In this document: positions 1-8,046 of the stretch, piece after piece
Position numbering within the stretch: the first letter of the stretch is position 1
How the letters are laid out: each line of letters begins with the position of its first letter
Assembly: GCA_023254015.1 (NCBI GenBank)
Contig: JALQYS010000063.1
Coordinates: 1-19,020, forward strand
Source: Paracoccaceae bacterium
GTDB lineage: Bacteria; Pseudomonadota; Alphaproteobacteria; Rhodobacterales; Rhodobacteraceae
DNA: 19,020 nt
Direction: 5' to 3'
The notes under the pieces: generated by a model
The model's input: only the letters and a program-made list of their open reading frames with translations
The model's database searches: none
Told to the model about the DNA's origin: nothing
Position numbers and translations under genes: made by a program

Positions 1-141
1 CCGCGTCTGAGCCAGACTGAAACGCTGGCCCGAGACGGCTGCGCAAGCTGGAAAGCTACGCCGCCTCGGGCCAGCTCCCGTCACGCCAGAGGGGGCCCTT
101 TTGGACGCCGATCAGGGGGCCCGATTGGATGCCGATTGACA
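1..141. mobile_element. Terminal end of an IS21-like insertion sequence (partial)
   Basis: The outer tip, read inward from 141, begins TGTCAATCGGCATCC. Two 23-base direct repeats lie side by side at 90-112 and 114-136. Both start AGGGGGCCC and end GCCGAT, and they differ at only three positions. A TGT...CA tip with several tandem copies of a terminal repeat inside it is the usual layout of IS21-family ends. Sequence inward of position 90 would be the 3' or 5' non-coding edge of the element; no istA or istB coding sequence is inside the window. The family call rests on the shape of the end only, and the other end and the target duplication cannot be seen. Confidence 0.55.
90..136. repeat. Tandem 23-base terminal repeats
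   Basis: Copies at 90-112 and 114-136 are separated by one C and match at 20 of 23 positions. They lie just inside the presumed IS tip and would be transposase-binding sites in an IS21-type element. Confidence 0.7.
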
Positions 142-329
142 TCGAGGCCATCCTGCATGGTGACGCCCTGAGGTCCCTGCTGAACGCAGCTTTTCACGGC
201 GCCGGCACGATCGAAATCCTCGGGGGCGACCTCAACCGCCACCGTATGGAGGTGACAGAGATCGAGATGCAGGGCCGCGAAACCCGAGTTACGCTGACTG
301 CGATGGGAGTAGGGCAGCGGTTGATATGA
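129..329 (+). CDS. Small ORF opening inside the IS end, possible gene remnant
   Basis: A 66-codon reading frame whose ATG lies inside the IS terminal repeat (129-131) and which crosses the element boundary at 141 into flanking DNA. Codons downstream of the boundary mostly end in G or C, as in the real genes of this window, so this may be the 3' part of a gene truncated by the insertion, with the IS supplying a fortuitous start. No domain is recognised, there is no clear ribosome binding site, and the peptide is soluble and slightly acidic. It may equally be a chance frame. Confidence 0.25.
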   Translation: MPIDIEAILHGDALRSLLNAAFHGAGTIEILGGDLNRHRMEVTEIEMQGRETRVTLTAMGVGQRLI

Positions 330-585
330 GCGGTTGCCCCGCGAAGAACCAGACGACCGCTTGATGGGCCGGATGATATGATCGGTGCTTTCGGCCCAAA
401 GCGGGCATTCAAATGCAGGGCTTTGTGCGGCGCGGCGATCTGGCTGTTCCAGAGTACTCGACGACCAACAGAGTTGTCGTGACTTGCATCAGGCTGAACA
501 ACATTCTCCCGCTGGTTCAGCAGAACGTCAGCCTTGGAGCGCAGATCTCTACCGTAGAATGCCGGCAATAGAGGAGAAATCAGCC
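330..585. other. Gene-free spacer upstream of the PepSY-like gene
   Basis: No convincing coding frame. It carries one copy of a motif (CGGCCCAAAGCGGGCATT at 392-409) that recurs in other intergenic stretches of this window. It presumably also holds the promoter of the following gene, but no clear -35/-10 pair could be picked. Confidence 0.4.
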
Positions 586-870
586 ATGAAACAAATGCTT
601 GCAACCTTGGCAGTGCTGGCCGCTTTGCCTGCAGGCGCCTCCCTTGCAGATGAAAATTGCCTGATTTCGCCCGCGCAGATGAAATCTTGGGAGGCGGTGG
701 TGCAACTGGCCAATGACTACGATTGGACCATCACGTCGATGGAGATGGATGATGGCTGCTATGAGGTCGATGTGACTGACCGTGGCGGCAACACGATCGA
801 GGCTGTGATCCACCCCGCGACACTCGACGTCATCAAGGCGAAGCTGGAAGAGTTCGCGCCGGCGAACTGA
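586..870 (+). CDS. Small secreted PepSY-like domain protein
   Basis: A 94-residue protein with a typical Sec signal peptide: Lys2, a hydrophobic stretch at residues 5-19, and likely cleavage after Ala21 in the run ASLA-DEN. The mature part of about 73 residues resembles one PepSY-like unit. It has an amphipathic helix (about 33-43), a Trp-Thr-Ile strand, a strand CYEVDV with an acidic turn, and a C-terminal helix rich in Lys and Glu. Two cysteines (25 and 58) could form a periplasmic disulfide. The start was chosen at 586 because a GAGGAG ribosome site sits at 571-576; the frame extends upstream to 385 without such support. PepSY units often accompany membrane redox proteins, and a ferric reductase gene follows 325 bases downstream. 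A functional link is inference, because a terminator separates them. Confidence 0.8.
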   Translation: MKQMLATLAVLAALPAGASLADENCLISPAQMKSWEAVVQLANDYDWTITSMEMDDGCYEVDVTDRGGNTIEAVIHPATLDVIKAKLEEFAPAN

Positions 871-1194
871 ACCGGCAACGCTCCTGCGTCCTCCGCCGGA
901 TAGAGGGCGCAGGCTTTCGTGGCGAGTGTAGATGCGCCGTCACGGTCGAAGGGGATCGACCTGCCATCGCCTCTCCGACCAGACTTCGGTTCAGGTTGGC
1001 CCGCGACGGGCATCGGCGGCGCGGCACAGTCATCGGATTGTCTTGGGCTACCCCAGCCGTTGCGGCGGTTACTGCGGCATTACATCCCATCCCCGCGTCA
1101 ATCCGCCCGGATCCTGGAACAGGTGCTGGCGTGAGCTGCGTGAAAGAGGCACAGTGAACGCATATCGGCGGGCCTGCATTTCCGGAGAAGACAC
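871..1194. other. Intergenic stretch, 324 bases
   Basis: Apart from the terminator at its left edge, I see no gene. Small frames here lack ribosome sites and recognisable domains. The right edge holds the GGAGAAG ribosome site (1184-1190) of the ferric reductase gene. Confidence 0.5.
883..917 (+). terminator. Rho-independent-like terminator after the PepSY-like gene
   Basis: CCTGCGTCCTC (883-893) pairs with GAGGGCGCAGG (903-913) around a 9-base loop. That gives an 11-pair stem with one G-U pair. It is followed by CTTTCG, a short and weak T tract. The hairpin begins 12 bases after the stop codon. Confidence 0.6.
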
Positions 1195-2532
1195 ATGTTG
1201 CGGATCAAATTGGTGTTCTGGATCGGACTGGTCGTGTTGACTGGCCTCTGGCTTGCCGCCGCGCCGGGGGTCTTCGCGGCCTCGGGTGTGTTCGCGCTAC
1301 GGGTTTTCATGCTGCAGTACAGCGGGCTTCTGGCCATCGCGATGATGAGCGTGGCGATGATCCTGTCCTTGCGTTTGCGTTGGCCGGAAAGCTGGCTTGA
1401 CGGCATGGACAAGATTTATCGCCTGCACAAATGGCTAGGCATCGGTGGACTTGTGTTGTCGGTTACGCACTGGCTCTGGGTTGAGGGGCCGAAATGGGCA
1501 GTGGGCTGGGGCATGGTGGAGCGCCCCGAGCGCGGCCCCCGACCGCCGATCGAGGATCCGGTCGCGGCCTTCCTCGCCAATTATCGCGGCACCGCCGAGG
1601 GTCTGGGAGAATGGGGCTTCTATGCTGCGATTGCCCTGATTGCCGTGGCGCTGCTGCGTGTGGTTCCTTATGGCATTTTCCGCAAACTCCACCGCCTTCT
1701 GGCGCCGATCTATCTCGTTCTGGCGTTCCACACCGTCGTCCTGACCGATTTCAGCTACTGGACCCAGCCGGTCGGCGTGGTTCTGGCGGTGCTGCTGGTT
1801 GCAGGCAGCTATGCGGCGATCATCTCCATCCTTGGGCGGATCGGTGCAGGCAAACACATTGCTGGCAAGATCACCGAACTGACCCGCTTCCCCGGCGTCC
1901 ATTCCCTGGAAAAGCTGATCACGCTGGAACCTGACTGGCCTGGACACAAGCCCGGTCAATTCGCGTTTGTCACCTCCGACCCCCGCGAAGGCGCGCATCC
2001 CTATACCATCGCCTCGGCGTGGAACCCCGAAAGCAGACGGATCAAGTTCGTTACCAAGGCGCTGGGTGACTACACGTCAAACCTCGGTCAGCGGCTGCAA
2101 GTCGGCCAGGATGTGACGGTCGAGGGCCCCTACGGCTGTTTCACGTTCGAGGATGATCGCCCGGTGCAGATCTGGATCGGCGGGGGTATTGGCATCACAC
2201 CGTTCATCGGTGCGATGCAGGCGCGGGCAGAGCAGGGGCGGGATGCGGACAAGGTCATTCATCTTTTCCACAGCACCACCGAAGTTGACGAGAGCGCCCT
2301 GGACAGGATCCGTGCCGATGCCACCGCAGCGGGTGTCACGCTGCATCTGGTGATCGCTTCGAGGGATGGCCACCTCACCGGCGAAAAGATCCGCGCCACC
2401 GTGCCTGATTGGCGCGAAGCTAGCATCTGGTTCTGCGGTCCAGAAGAATTTGGCCATGCCGTCCGCAAGGATCTGGTCACACACGGCATACCCCCTACGC
2501 GCTTTCATCAGGAACTGTTCCAAATGCGTTAA
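1195..2532 (+). CDS. Ferric reductase-like transmembrane flavocytochrome (FAD/NAD(P)H-binding)
   Basis: A 445-residue inner-membrane oxidoreductase of the ferric-reductase/NADPH-oxidase superfamily. The N-terminal half has about six hydrophobic segments. It carries two His pairs suited to bind haem across the membrane: His78 and His92 on one helix (spacing 14), and His166 and His179 on another (spacing 13). The cytoplasmic half is ferredoxin-reductase-like. It has the FAD motif HPYTIAS (268-274), GPYG (311-314), the nucleotide-binding loop GGGIGITPF (329-337) and the CGPEE motif (414-418) near the C-terminus. All expected cofactor motifs are present, so it is probably active, moving electrons from NAD(P)H through FAD and haem to a periplasmic acceptor. 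That acceptor could be ferric iron, but this is not proven. A GGAGAAG ribosome site supports the start. The preceding secreted PepSY-like protein is a plausible partner. Confidence 0.9.
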   Translation: MLRIKLVFWIGLVVLTGLWLAAAPGVFAASGVFALRVFMLQYSGLLAIAMMSVAMILSLRLRWPESWLDGMDKIYRLHKWLGIGGLVLSVTHWLWVEGPKWAVGWGMVERPERGPRPPIEDPVAAFLANYRGTAEGLGEWGFYAAIALIAVALLRVVPYGIFRKLHRLLAPIYLVLAFHTVVLTDFSYWTQPVGVVLAVLLVAGSYAAIISILGRIGAGKHIAGKITELTRFPGVHSLEKLITLEPDWPGHKPGQFAFVTSDPREGAHPYTIASAWNPESRRIKFVTKALGDYTSNLGQRLQVGQDVTVEGPYGCFTFEDDRPVQIWIGGGIGITPFIGAMQARAEQGRDADKVIHLFHSTTEVDESALDRIRADATAAGVTLHLVIASRDGHLTGEKIRATVPDWREASIWFCGPEEFGHAVRKDLVTHGIPPTRFHQELFQMR

Positions 2533-2629
2533 CAGTCGCGACTTCGCGCGTGCAGTCGCAGGTATCCGGCCTGTTAGCGGTGGAAAGAACAGACAAGCAT
2601 TGGCCGGCGCAGATAGTGCTGCAAGCAGG

Positions 2630-2649
2630 CAGAGCGACCCTCTGTTTTT
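2630..2649 (+). terminator. Weak intrinsic terminator downstream of the ferric reductase gene
   Basis: CAGAG (2630-2634) pairs with CTCTG (2640-2644) around CGACC, directly followed by TTTTT. The stem can be lengthened by two G-U pairs. It is short, and lies 98 bases past the stop. Confidence 0.4.
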
Positions 2650-2709
2650 CGCCCGACGCGAGGACGTTGCGGCTCGGTTGTTATACCCCGTCTGAGTCGG
2701 CAGGGCCGA

Positions 2710-3216
2710 ATGGCAGGCACTGCGCGCGACCTCGGCCTGTTCAACTTGTCTGTGGACCGCAAGTTGCGCGGGTGCGACCGCGTTGCGCTCCAGGTCCGGG
2801 ATGTAATGACCGCCGTGCACGTGAAGGAACGCGCCTCGATGATCAAGGGCAGAACTGGCAAGCCTTTCCGGCTCGAGATGACCGAGACCATCCGTCAATC
2901 ACTCAGGCGCTGGATCCGGGACCCCGAGATGATCGGCCGCGAGTTTCTTTGGCCAAGCCGCATCGACGGCAGTCCGCACCTGTCGACGCGACAGGGTGCT
3001 CGCATCGTCTGAGGCTTGGTCACCTCTGTGGGCCTTGAGCCGAGTGCCTACGGCACGCTTTCGATGAGGCGAACCAAAGTGGCGCAGATCTGCAAAAAGA
3101 CGGGCAATCTCCGGGCGGTGCAACTGCTGTTGAGTTATACGAAGCTGGAACACACGGTTCGCAATCACGGGGTCGACATCGTGGATGCCTTGACGCCCTC
3201 CAAGGGGATCGACCTG
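2710..3216 (+). pseudogene. Tyrosine recombinase/integrase-like remnant with internal stop and lost catalytic residues
   Basis: One frame runs from 2710 through an in-frame TGA at 3010-3012 and on to about 3216. Before the stop it resembles the start of a short phage-integrase catalytic domain (DLGLFNLSVDRKLRGCD, then a motif ending in EFLWPSR). After the stop it resembles the C-terminal core (GLEPSAYGTLSMRRTK, then KKTGNLRAVQLLL). Family members usually have His in the H-x-x-R box, Gly-His in the second His box, and Tyr as the nucleophile. Here these are Leu (codon at 3058), Ser-Tyr (3133-3138) and Asn (3163-3165). The residual Arg pair is intact. The frame continues to 3456, but that tail is probably not original. 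This is decay well beyond a single nonsense change, so revival by readthrough is unlikely. Confidence 0.75.
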
Positions 3217-3362
3217 CAATGCACCTTCCCGCCGATAGGCGCATTCTTGCGCCGGTTGGCCCGAAGCGGCCTCGAACCCAACGAAGACATCTGCAAGATG
3301 TGGACTTCAGAACCTGACAGCTTCATCCTTCATCTGTTGCAACTGATGCCGGGACCGAACAG

Positions 3363-4205
3363 ATGTCGAAACTACAAGGAAAGCTTGCCTTGGTTACCGG
3401 TGCCAGCCGAGGGGTTGGCAAGGGGATCGCGATCGCTTTGGCGAAGGAAGGCATGACTGTGGTCATTACCGCCTGAACGCTGGAGCGTGCTCCGGGGGCG
3501 ATGCTTCCGGGCAGTCTTGCCGAGACCCAGCGGGAGATCGAAGCCGCAGGCGGAACTTGTATTCCCATTCGCTGTGACCACAGCGTTGATGCGGAGGTGC
3601 ACGGGCTGTTTGAAGCGATTGCTGAAAGAGGGGGTAATCTCGATCTTCTCGTCAATGCGGCGTGGGGCGGCTACGAAACCATGTTTTCCGCCGATGGCAC
3701 CTATGTCTGGAACAACAAGTTCTGGGACCAACCCCTGGCACAATGGGACACCATGTTCGACGCAGGCGTTCGCGCAGCTTGGGTTACCAGTCACCATGCT
3801 GCACGCATGATGGCGGCCCGTCGGCGAGGGGTTATCATCAATCTCTCCCATTGGGCGGCACAGGCCTATGCCGGCAACGTCTGTTATGGTGTTGCCAAGG
3901 CCGCCACTGACAAATTGACGGCCTATTGCGCTCAGGATCTGCGCGAATTTGGGGTGGCGGTATTCTCGCTATACCCGGGCATCGTGCGCACAGAACGGGT
4001 GATGTTTGCGGCATCTCACCTTGATTTGTCCAATTCGGAATCGCCGGAATTTCAGGGGCGGGTCATCGCCGCACTCATCGCCAGCGAAGGTTTGATGGAC
4101 CGCTCCGGAAGCGTTCTGGTGTCCGCGTCAATCGCTGAAGAGCTTGGTGTGGTTGACGTGGATGGGCGGCAACCTGTCCCTCTGACACTTGAAGAGGCCA
4201 CGTAA
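3363..4205 (+). pseudogene. Short-chain dehydrogenase/reductase (SDR) gene broken by an in-frame TGA
   Basis: The ATG at 3363 opens a classical SDR N-terminus (SKLQGKLALVTGASRGVGKG) with the TGxxxGxG cofactor loop. Codon 38 is TGA (3474-3476), exactly where many SDRs have the Arg of a T-A-R-T turn after the second strand. The same frame then continues without interruption to 4205. It carries the NAA-type strand motif (VNAAWGG), a catalytic Ser in INLSHWAA, YGVAK as the YxxxK motif, and the YPGIVRTE segment. A single CGA-to-TGA transition would explain the break. Full length would be about 280 residues. A 234-residue product could start at the ATG at 3501 but would lack the first Rossmann strand and the cofactor loop, so I expect no activity. 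The substrate is unknown. Confidence 0.75.
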
Positions 4206-4809
4206 GCGTCGGCGGAACGGTTGTGAAAGCCTGAAAAAGATATCCATGACACTTTCTTGATTGCGGACGTCGAAGACTTCCGAGGGGCCGCTGATCGCCT
4301 CGGAGCCGATGGGCAAGGGGATTCACCGCTGACCGCAGCGAAGGACGCGATTGCCGCCGACGGAGACGTCGTATTCGGGAAATTCACTCTGTGCCTGAAG
4401 GCAGCCTTCGGGAGTCTGCAACCACCGGAGGGCCGAATAGGGTGCCGAAGCGCACCGCCCGCATATTGGCGCGAACGGCTGCTTTCCGCCCTGAGCGAAC
4501 AGTCAAGATTCGGGCTCTCCGCGATGCGCTGTCCTCTTTGCGGCCGTTTCCACTCAACGCAGCATGATAAAAGTCGGACAAGCCAGCATCCGCAGAGAGC
4601 CTGCTGGTTGGCACCTTGATGGATCCGGGAACCTCTCGTCTTTGGCCTGCCGTCACAATTCACTTTTCCACCGGCAAGCGCTGGCCGAGACAGCATAAAG
4701 TTGGCCAGCAACTCTGGCCTATACATGCTTGGTAGCCGAAGGTGCAGGGCACAGTCTGCGATGCCCCAAAAATGACAAATCCGGAATGTTTATTTTTCTG
4801 GCTGATTTG
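4206..4809. other. Long gene-free stretch before the siderophore receptor
   Basis: About 600 bases with no convincing gene. Frames of 80-220 codons exist on both strands but lack ribosome sites, domains and a consistent coding pattern. The reverse complement of 4473-4490 (GGCGGAAAGCAGCCGTTC) is a diverged copy of the GGCCCAAAGCGG-type motif seen elsewhere in the window. The right edge (about 4770-4850) turns AT-rich, as expected for a promoter. Confidence 0.4.
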
Positions 4810-4838
4810 TTGACTTATTCAGTCGGAAAAAATAGGAA
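4810..4838 (+). promoter_or_regulatory. Candidate sigma70-type promoter with overlapping inverted repeat, upstream of the iron operon
   Basis: TTGACT (4810-4815), a 17-base spacer, then TAGGAA (4833-4838). It lies in an AT-rich pocket 58 bases before the receptor start. An inverted repeat, GACT-N5-AGTC (4812-4824), overlaps the -35 box and would be a suitable repressor site. It also nearly fits TGA-N9-TCA (with TCG instead of TCA), a pattern I associate with alphaproteobacterial RirA sites, but the match is too weak to name the regulator. Confidence 0.5.
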
Positions 4839-4895
4839 TACTCAAAGGCAGCCAGACCCCGTCCAGCCACCGCCAAACACATCAGGACGGGAAAC

Positions 4896-7313
4896 ATGAT
4901 GGCGGACACTCGGCGCCCTGCCTCCTTGCGGCAGGGGTATTCTTCGACAAGAACGGGGCTTGCAGCTCCATTGGCACTGGTTGCGGCCACTTCACTTGGG
5001 GTGGCGCCCCCTTTGGGCGCGCAGGAGGCGGGACAGATCCTCTTGCCGACGATCGATGTGGAAACCGCGGCACCTGAAGCGACTGCGGTGCCGAAACAGG
5101 TGAAAAAGCGCAAGGTTGCGGCCACGGCGACCCCGGCGCCAACGCCCGTGCCGGCCCCTGTGGCCGCGCCAATGGCCGAGGCGGGCAAGGCAGGACTTTC
5201 GCCTTATGCAGATCCGCAAGCCGGCTATCGTGCGGTCACCTCGGCCAACAGCCTGTTGGGTCAGCCGCTGCTGGAAACCGCACGCAGCGTCACCGCCGTG
5301 ACGAAAGAGGTGCTGGAGGACAAGAACTCCACCTCGATCCGCGAACTGGCGCGCACCACGCCGGGCATGACCCTTGGCACCGGCGAAGGCGGCAATGCCT
5401 TTGGCGATGTGCTGTTCATCCGCGGCTTCAAGGCGTCAAATGACACCTTCATCGACGGTGTGCGCGATGCGGGTGTGGCCGTGCGCGAAACCTTCATGGC
5501 CGAACAGGTCGAGATCACCAAAGGCCCCTCCGGGTCGATTGGCGGGCGCGGCACCACGGGCGGGGCGTTGAACCTTGTCACCAAAAAGCCGCAAGATAGC
5601 GACTTTACCGAAACCGAGAGCGCCTTGGGCAGCAACGGCATGGTTCGCCAGACCGTGGACTGGAACAAGGTCTGGAGCGATCGTTTCAAGACCCGGATCG
5701 GCGCCATGGGCCAGGTGGCCGATGTTGCCGGGCGTGATGGTGCCGCCGATGACCGCCGCGGCCTTTCGGTTGCGGCGGAATACAAGGCTACCGAACGTCT
5801 GACCCTGTCCTTCGACGCCTATCATCTGGAGATGAACCAGATGCCGGATTGGGGCGTTCCGTGGGATGTGACCAACGGCGTGCCTTTCACCGAACCCGCG
5901 TCAAACCGGCCGACCCTGGATCGCGACACCTACTACGGGGTGACTGACCGTGACTTTCAGAAGGGGCAGCAAGACATTGCCACCTTCGGGCTGCGCTATG
6001 ATCTTGGAAATGGCGCCCAGCTGACCAACCGGACGCGACTTGGTCGGACGGTCAATGACTATGTCCTGACCGCGCCCGAGCGCCCGGACATCACCGCGGC
6101 GGATCCGCTGAACTGGGTGCTGACCGCCTCGCCCAAGGGCCGCTATCAGGTCAATTCCATCCTTGCCAACCAGACCGAACTGAGCTTCGCGCCCGAAATC
6201 GGGGGCATGCGCCATGACGTCGTCCTCGGTCTGGAGCTCTCCGGGGAAGAGGTCACGCAGCAAGGCTATGTCGGTCTGGATTCGGAATCAGGTGGCGGCA
6301 CGGCCATCAACGTGCTGACCGGGTGCACGGTCACGATCTACAATCCGGACACCAGCGGGTGCTGGGACGCAAAAGACCTTCTGGTTCGCAGCGCAACGCC
6401 AACGGTCACGACCGTCGAAACCCGCAGCCTTTATGCCGCGGATACCGTCCAGCTTTCGGAACGGCTGATCCTGAACATGGGGCTGCGGCTGGATCATTAC
6501 GACATAAGTCGCAGCGGTGTTGACCGCGCCAGCCTGCCGTTCGTCTACGGACGGACCGACACGATGGTAAACGGCAATTTCGGCCTGACCTGGAAGCCGC
6601 GCGAGAATGGTTCCGTCTATCTGGCCTATGCCACTTCGTCCAACCCGATGGGGCAAGAACTGGATGGCGGCGGCGGCGATTACGCCGGTCTGGATGCCAG
6701 CTCGCAGCTTTTGGGGCCAGAACGGAACACCAGCCTGGAACTGGGCACCAAATGGCGGCTTGGCAGTCTGCTGGTCACGGGGGCCGTGTTCCAGACCACA
6801 AAGGACAATGCCCGGGAAACGGTGGGCTTTGGTCCCACAGCCATCACGGCTGACACCGGGAAATACCGGGTTCGGGGCATCGAACTGGGCCTTGCCGGCA
6901 ACGTCACGGAAAAGCTGTCACTTTGGGGCGGGGCCACGATGATGGAATCCGAAATCCTCGAAAGCGCCGATGCCGCAAATCTGGGCCTGGAATTCGCCAA
7001 TATCGCGCATGAGCAGTTCAACCTGCTGGCCAGGTATCAGCTGACCGACAAGCTGTCGATCGGCGGTCAGGCGACATGGCGGGGCAAGATGCAGGGAGGC
7101 AGTTTCGCGGCCAACACTGGCAACACGCTGCCGTCCTATTGGCGGCTGGATGCGATGGCGGAATACGAAATCCAGGAAAACGCCAGCCTGTCGCTGCGCG
7201 TCGATAACCTTACGGATGCGCTTTATTACGACGCCTTCTACCGGTCATCGGCGCCTTACGTCTACGTCGCCCCGGGCCGGTCGGTCTCACTCAGCCTGAA
7301 GATGAAGTTCTGA
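4896..7313 (+). CDS. TonB-dependent siderophore receptor, catecholate (Fiu-like) type
   Basis: An 805-residue outer-membrane gated beta-barrel that would import a ferric siderophore using TonB energy. A long N-region and hydrophobic core (about 21-38) form a signal peptide with likely cleavage near residue 42 (LGA-QEAG). A TonB-box-like segment LLPTIDVE (49-56) follows. Next is an unusual Lys- then Pro/Ala-rich linker (about 66-93). The plug domain (about 115-230) has FIRGF, the FIDGVRD segment and EITKGPSG-type motif, then the barrel to the terminal Phe in LKMKF. A Cys pair in the middle (LTGCTV and SGCWD) probably closes an extracellular loop. The Fiu-type call is supported by the next gene, a PiuC/YbiX hydroxylase, which is the known neighbour of fiu/piuA. 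The substrate is inferred to be a catecholate, not shown. Confidence 0.92.
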   Translation: MMADTRRPASLRQGYSSTRTGLAAPLALVAATSLGVAPPLGAQEAGQILLPTIDVETAAPEATAVPKQVKKRKVAATATPAPTPVPAPVAAPMAEAGKAGLSPYADPQAGYRAVTSANSLLGQPLLETARSVTAVTKEVLEDKNSTSIRELARTTPGMTLGTGEGGNAFGDVLFIRGFKASNDTFIDGVRDAGVAVRETFMAEQVEITKGPSGSIGGRGTTGGALNLVTKKPQDSDFTETESALGSNGMVRQTVDWNKVWSDRFKTRIGAMGQVADVAGRDGAADDRRGLSVAAEYKATERLTLSFDAYHLEMNQMPDWGVPWDVTNGVPFTEPASNRPTLDRDTYYGVTDRDFQKGQQDIATFGLRYDLGNGAQLTNRTRLGRTVNDYVLTAPERPDITAADPLNWVLTASPKGRYQVNSILANQTELSFAPEIGGMRHDVVLGLELSGEEVTQQGYVGLDSESGGGTAINVLTGCTVTIYNPDTSGCWDAKDLLVRSATPTVTTVETRSLYAADTVQLSERLILNMGLRLDHYDISRSGVDRASLPFVYGRTDTMVNGNFGLTWKPRENGSVYLAYATSSNPMGQELDGGGGDYAGLDASSQLLGPERNTSLELGTKWRLGSLLVTGAVFQTTKDNARETVGFGPTAITADTGKYRVRGIELGLAGNVTEKLSLWGGATMMESEILESADAANLGLEFANIAHEQFNLLARYQLTDKLSIGGQATWRGKMQGGSFAANTGNTLPSYWRLDAMAEYEIQENASLSLRVDNLTDALYYDAFYRSSAPYVYVAPGRSVSLSLKMKF

Positions 7314-7320
7314 AACCAAC

Positions 7321-7342
7321 GGGGGCAGTCTGGCCTGCCCCC
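7321..7342 (+). promoter_or_regulatory. Intercistronic GC-rich hairpin between receptor and hydroxylase genes
   Basis: GGGGGCAG (7321-7328) and CTGCCCCC (7335-7342) form a perfect 8-pair stem with a 6-base loop, 7 bases after the receptor stop. There is no T tract. It is therefore better read as an RNA-stabilising or partial attenuation element, letting the receptor be made in excess over the downstream motor proteins, than as a full terminator. Confidence 0.6.
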
Positions 7343-7358
7343 TGCCAGAAGGTGCGCC

Positions 7359-8042
7359 ATGCTGCTTTGTATTCCCAACATCCTGACTCCAGACGAAGTT
7401 TCGGCGCTGCGGGCGCAGCTTGACGTGGCTGACTGGCAGGACGGTCGCCATACGGCGGGTCCGCAGTCCTCCCAGATCAAGCGCAACGCCCAGATCCCGC
7501 TGAACAGCCCGATTCTGCCGGATCTGCAGGCCCGGCTGATCCGGGCGCTGACCGGCAATCCGCTTTGGATGTCGGCTGTCTTGCCGGTGCATATCCTGCC
7601 GCCGATGTTCAACCGGTATGAAGGCGGTCAGACCTTTGGCACCCATGTCGACAATGCCATTCGCGTCATTCCCGGCGAGGGTCGCCAGATCCGCACCGAT
7701 GTCAGTTGCACCCTCTTTCTGTCGGACCCGGAGAAGTATGACGGCGGCGAATTGCTGGTCGAAGGGCATTACGGCGCGCAATCGGTCAAGCTGCCGGCGG
7801 GCCATTGCGTGATCTATCCGTCAACTTCGTTGCATCAGGTGACGCCGGTGACGCGGGGCGCGCGCGTGTCTTCGTTCTTCTGGGTGCAGTCGATGCTGCG
7901 CGACGATACGCGCCGCGAGATGCTGTTCGACCTCGACCAGACCATCCAAAGCCTGTCGGCCCAGCTGGGGATGAACAATTCCGAAGTGCTGCGTCTGACG
8001 GGGATCTATCACAACCTTATCCGCCAATGGGCCGAGGTCTGA
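7359..8042 (+). CDS. piuC: PKHD-type Fe(II)/2-oxoglutarate-dependent hydroxylase, PiuC/YbiX family
   Basis: A 227-residue cytoplasmic dioxygenase, the usual length for the YbiX/PiuC family. The double-stranded beta-helix core has the iron ligands His96 and Asp98 (in THVDNA) and His159 (in SLHQVTPV). Arg169 (in RGARVSSFFW) is positioned to bind 2-oxoglutarate. The N-terminal segment NILTPDEV is also typical. The start is supported by AGAAGG at 7347-7352. Members commonly sit beside catecholate siderophore receptors (fiu, piuA), as here, and are iron-regulated with them. The biochemical substrate of the family is not firmly settled to my knowledge. It is separated from the receptor by 45 bases holding the hairpin, and from exbB by only 4. 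Confidence 0.93.
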   Translation: MLLCIPNILTPDEVSALRAQLDVADWQDGRHTAGPQSSQIKRNAQIPLNSPILPDLQARLIRALTGNPLWMSAVLPVHILPPMFNRYEGGQTFGTHVDNAIRVIPGEGRQIRTDVSCTLFLSDPEKYDGGELLVEGHYGAQSVKLPAGHCVIYPSTSLHQVTPVTRGARVSSFFWVQSMLRDDTRREMLFDLDQTIQSLSAQLGMNNSEVLRLTGIYHNLIRQWAEV

Positions 8043-8046
8043 CATC

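Noticed and set aside
385..870. Upstream-extended version of the PepSY-like protein (161 residues)
   Set aside because: The extra 67 residues lack protein-like composition and would bury the signal peptide; the ATG at 586 has a strong GAGGAG site.
1435..1998. 187-codon minus-strand frame opposite the ferric reductase gene
   Set aside because: The plus-strand frame has all cofactor motifs; the antisense product has no recognisable feature.
3217..3456. C-terminal extension of the integrase-like frame
   Set aside because: The family normally ends near the GIDL segment (about 3216); the remainder overlaps the SDR start region in another frame and looks like readthrough.
4257..4619. A 120-codon forward frame in the gap before the receptor gene
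   Set aside because: No ribosome site, no domain, composition and Cys/Arg/Ser content unlike the real genes; overlapping minus-strand frames are as long. It also contains a diverged copy of the intergenic motif.
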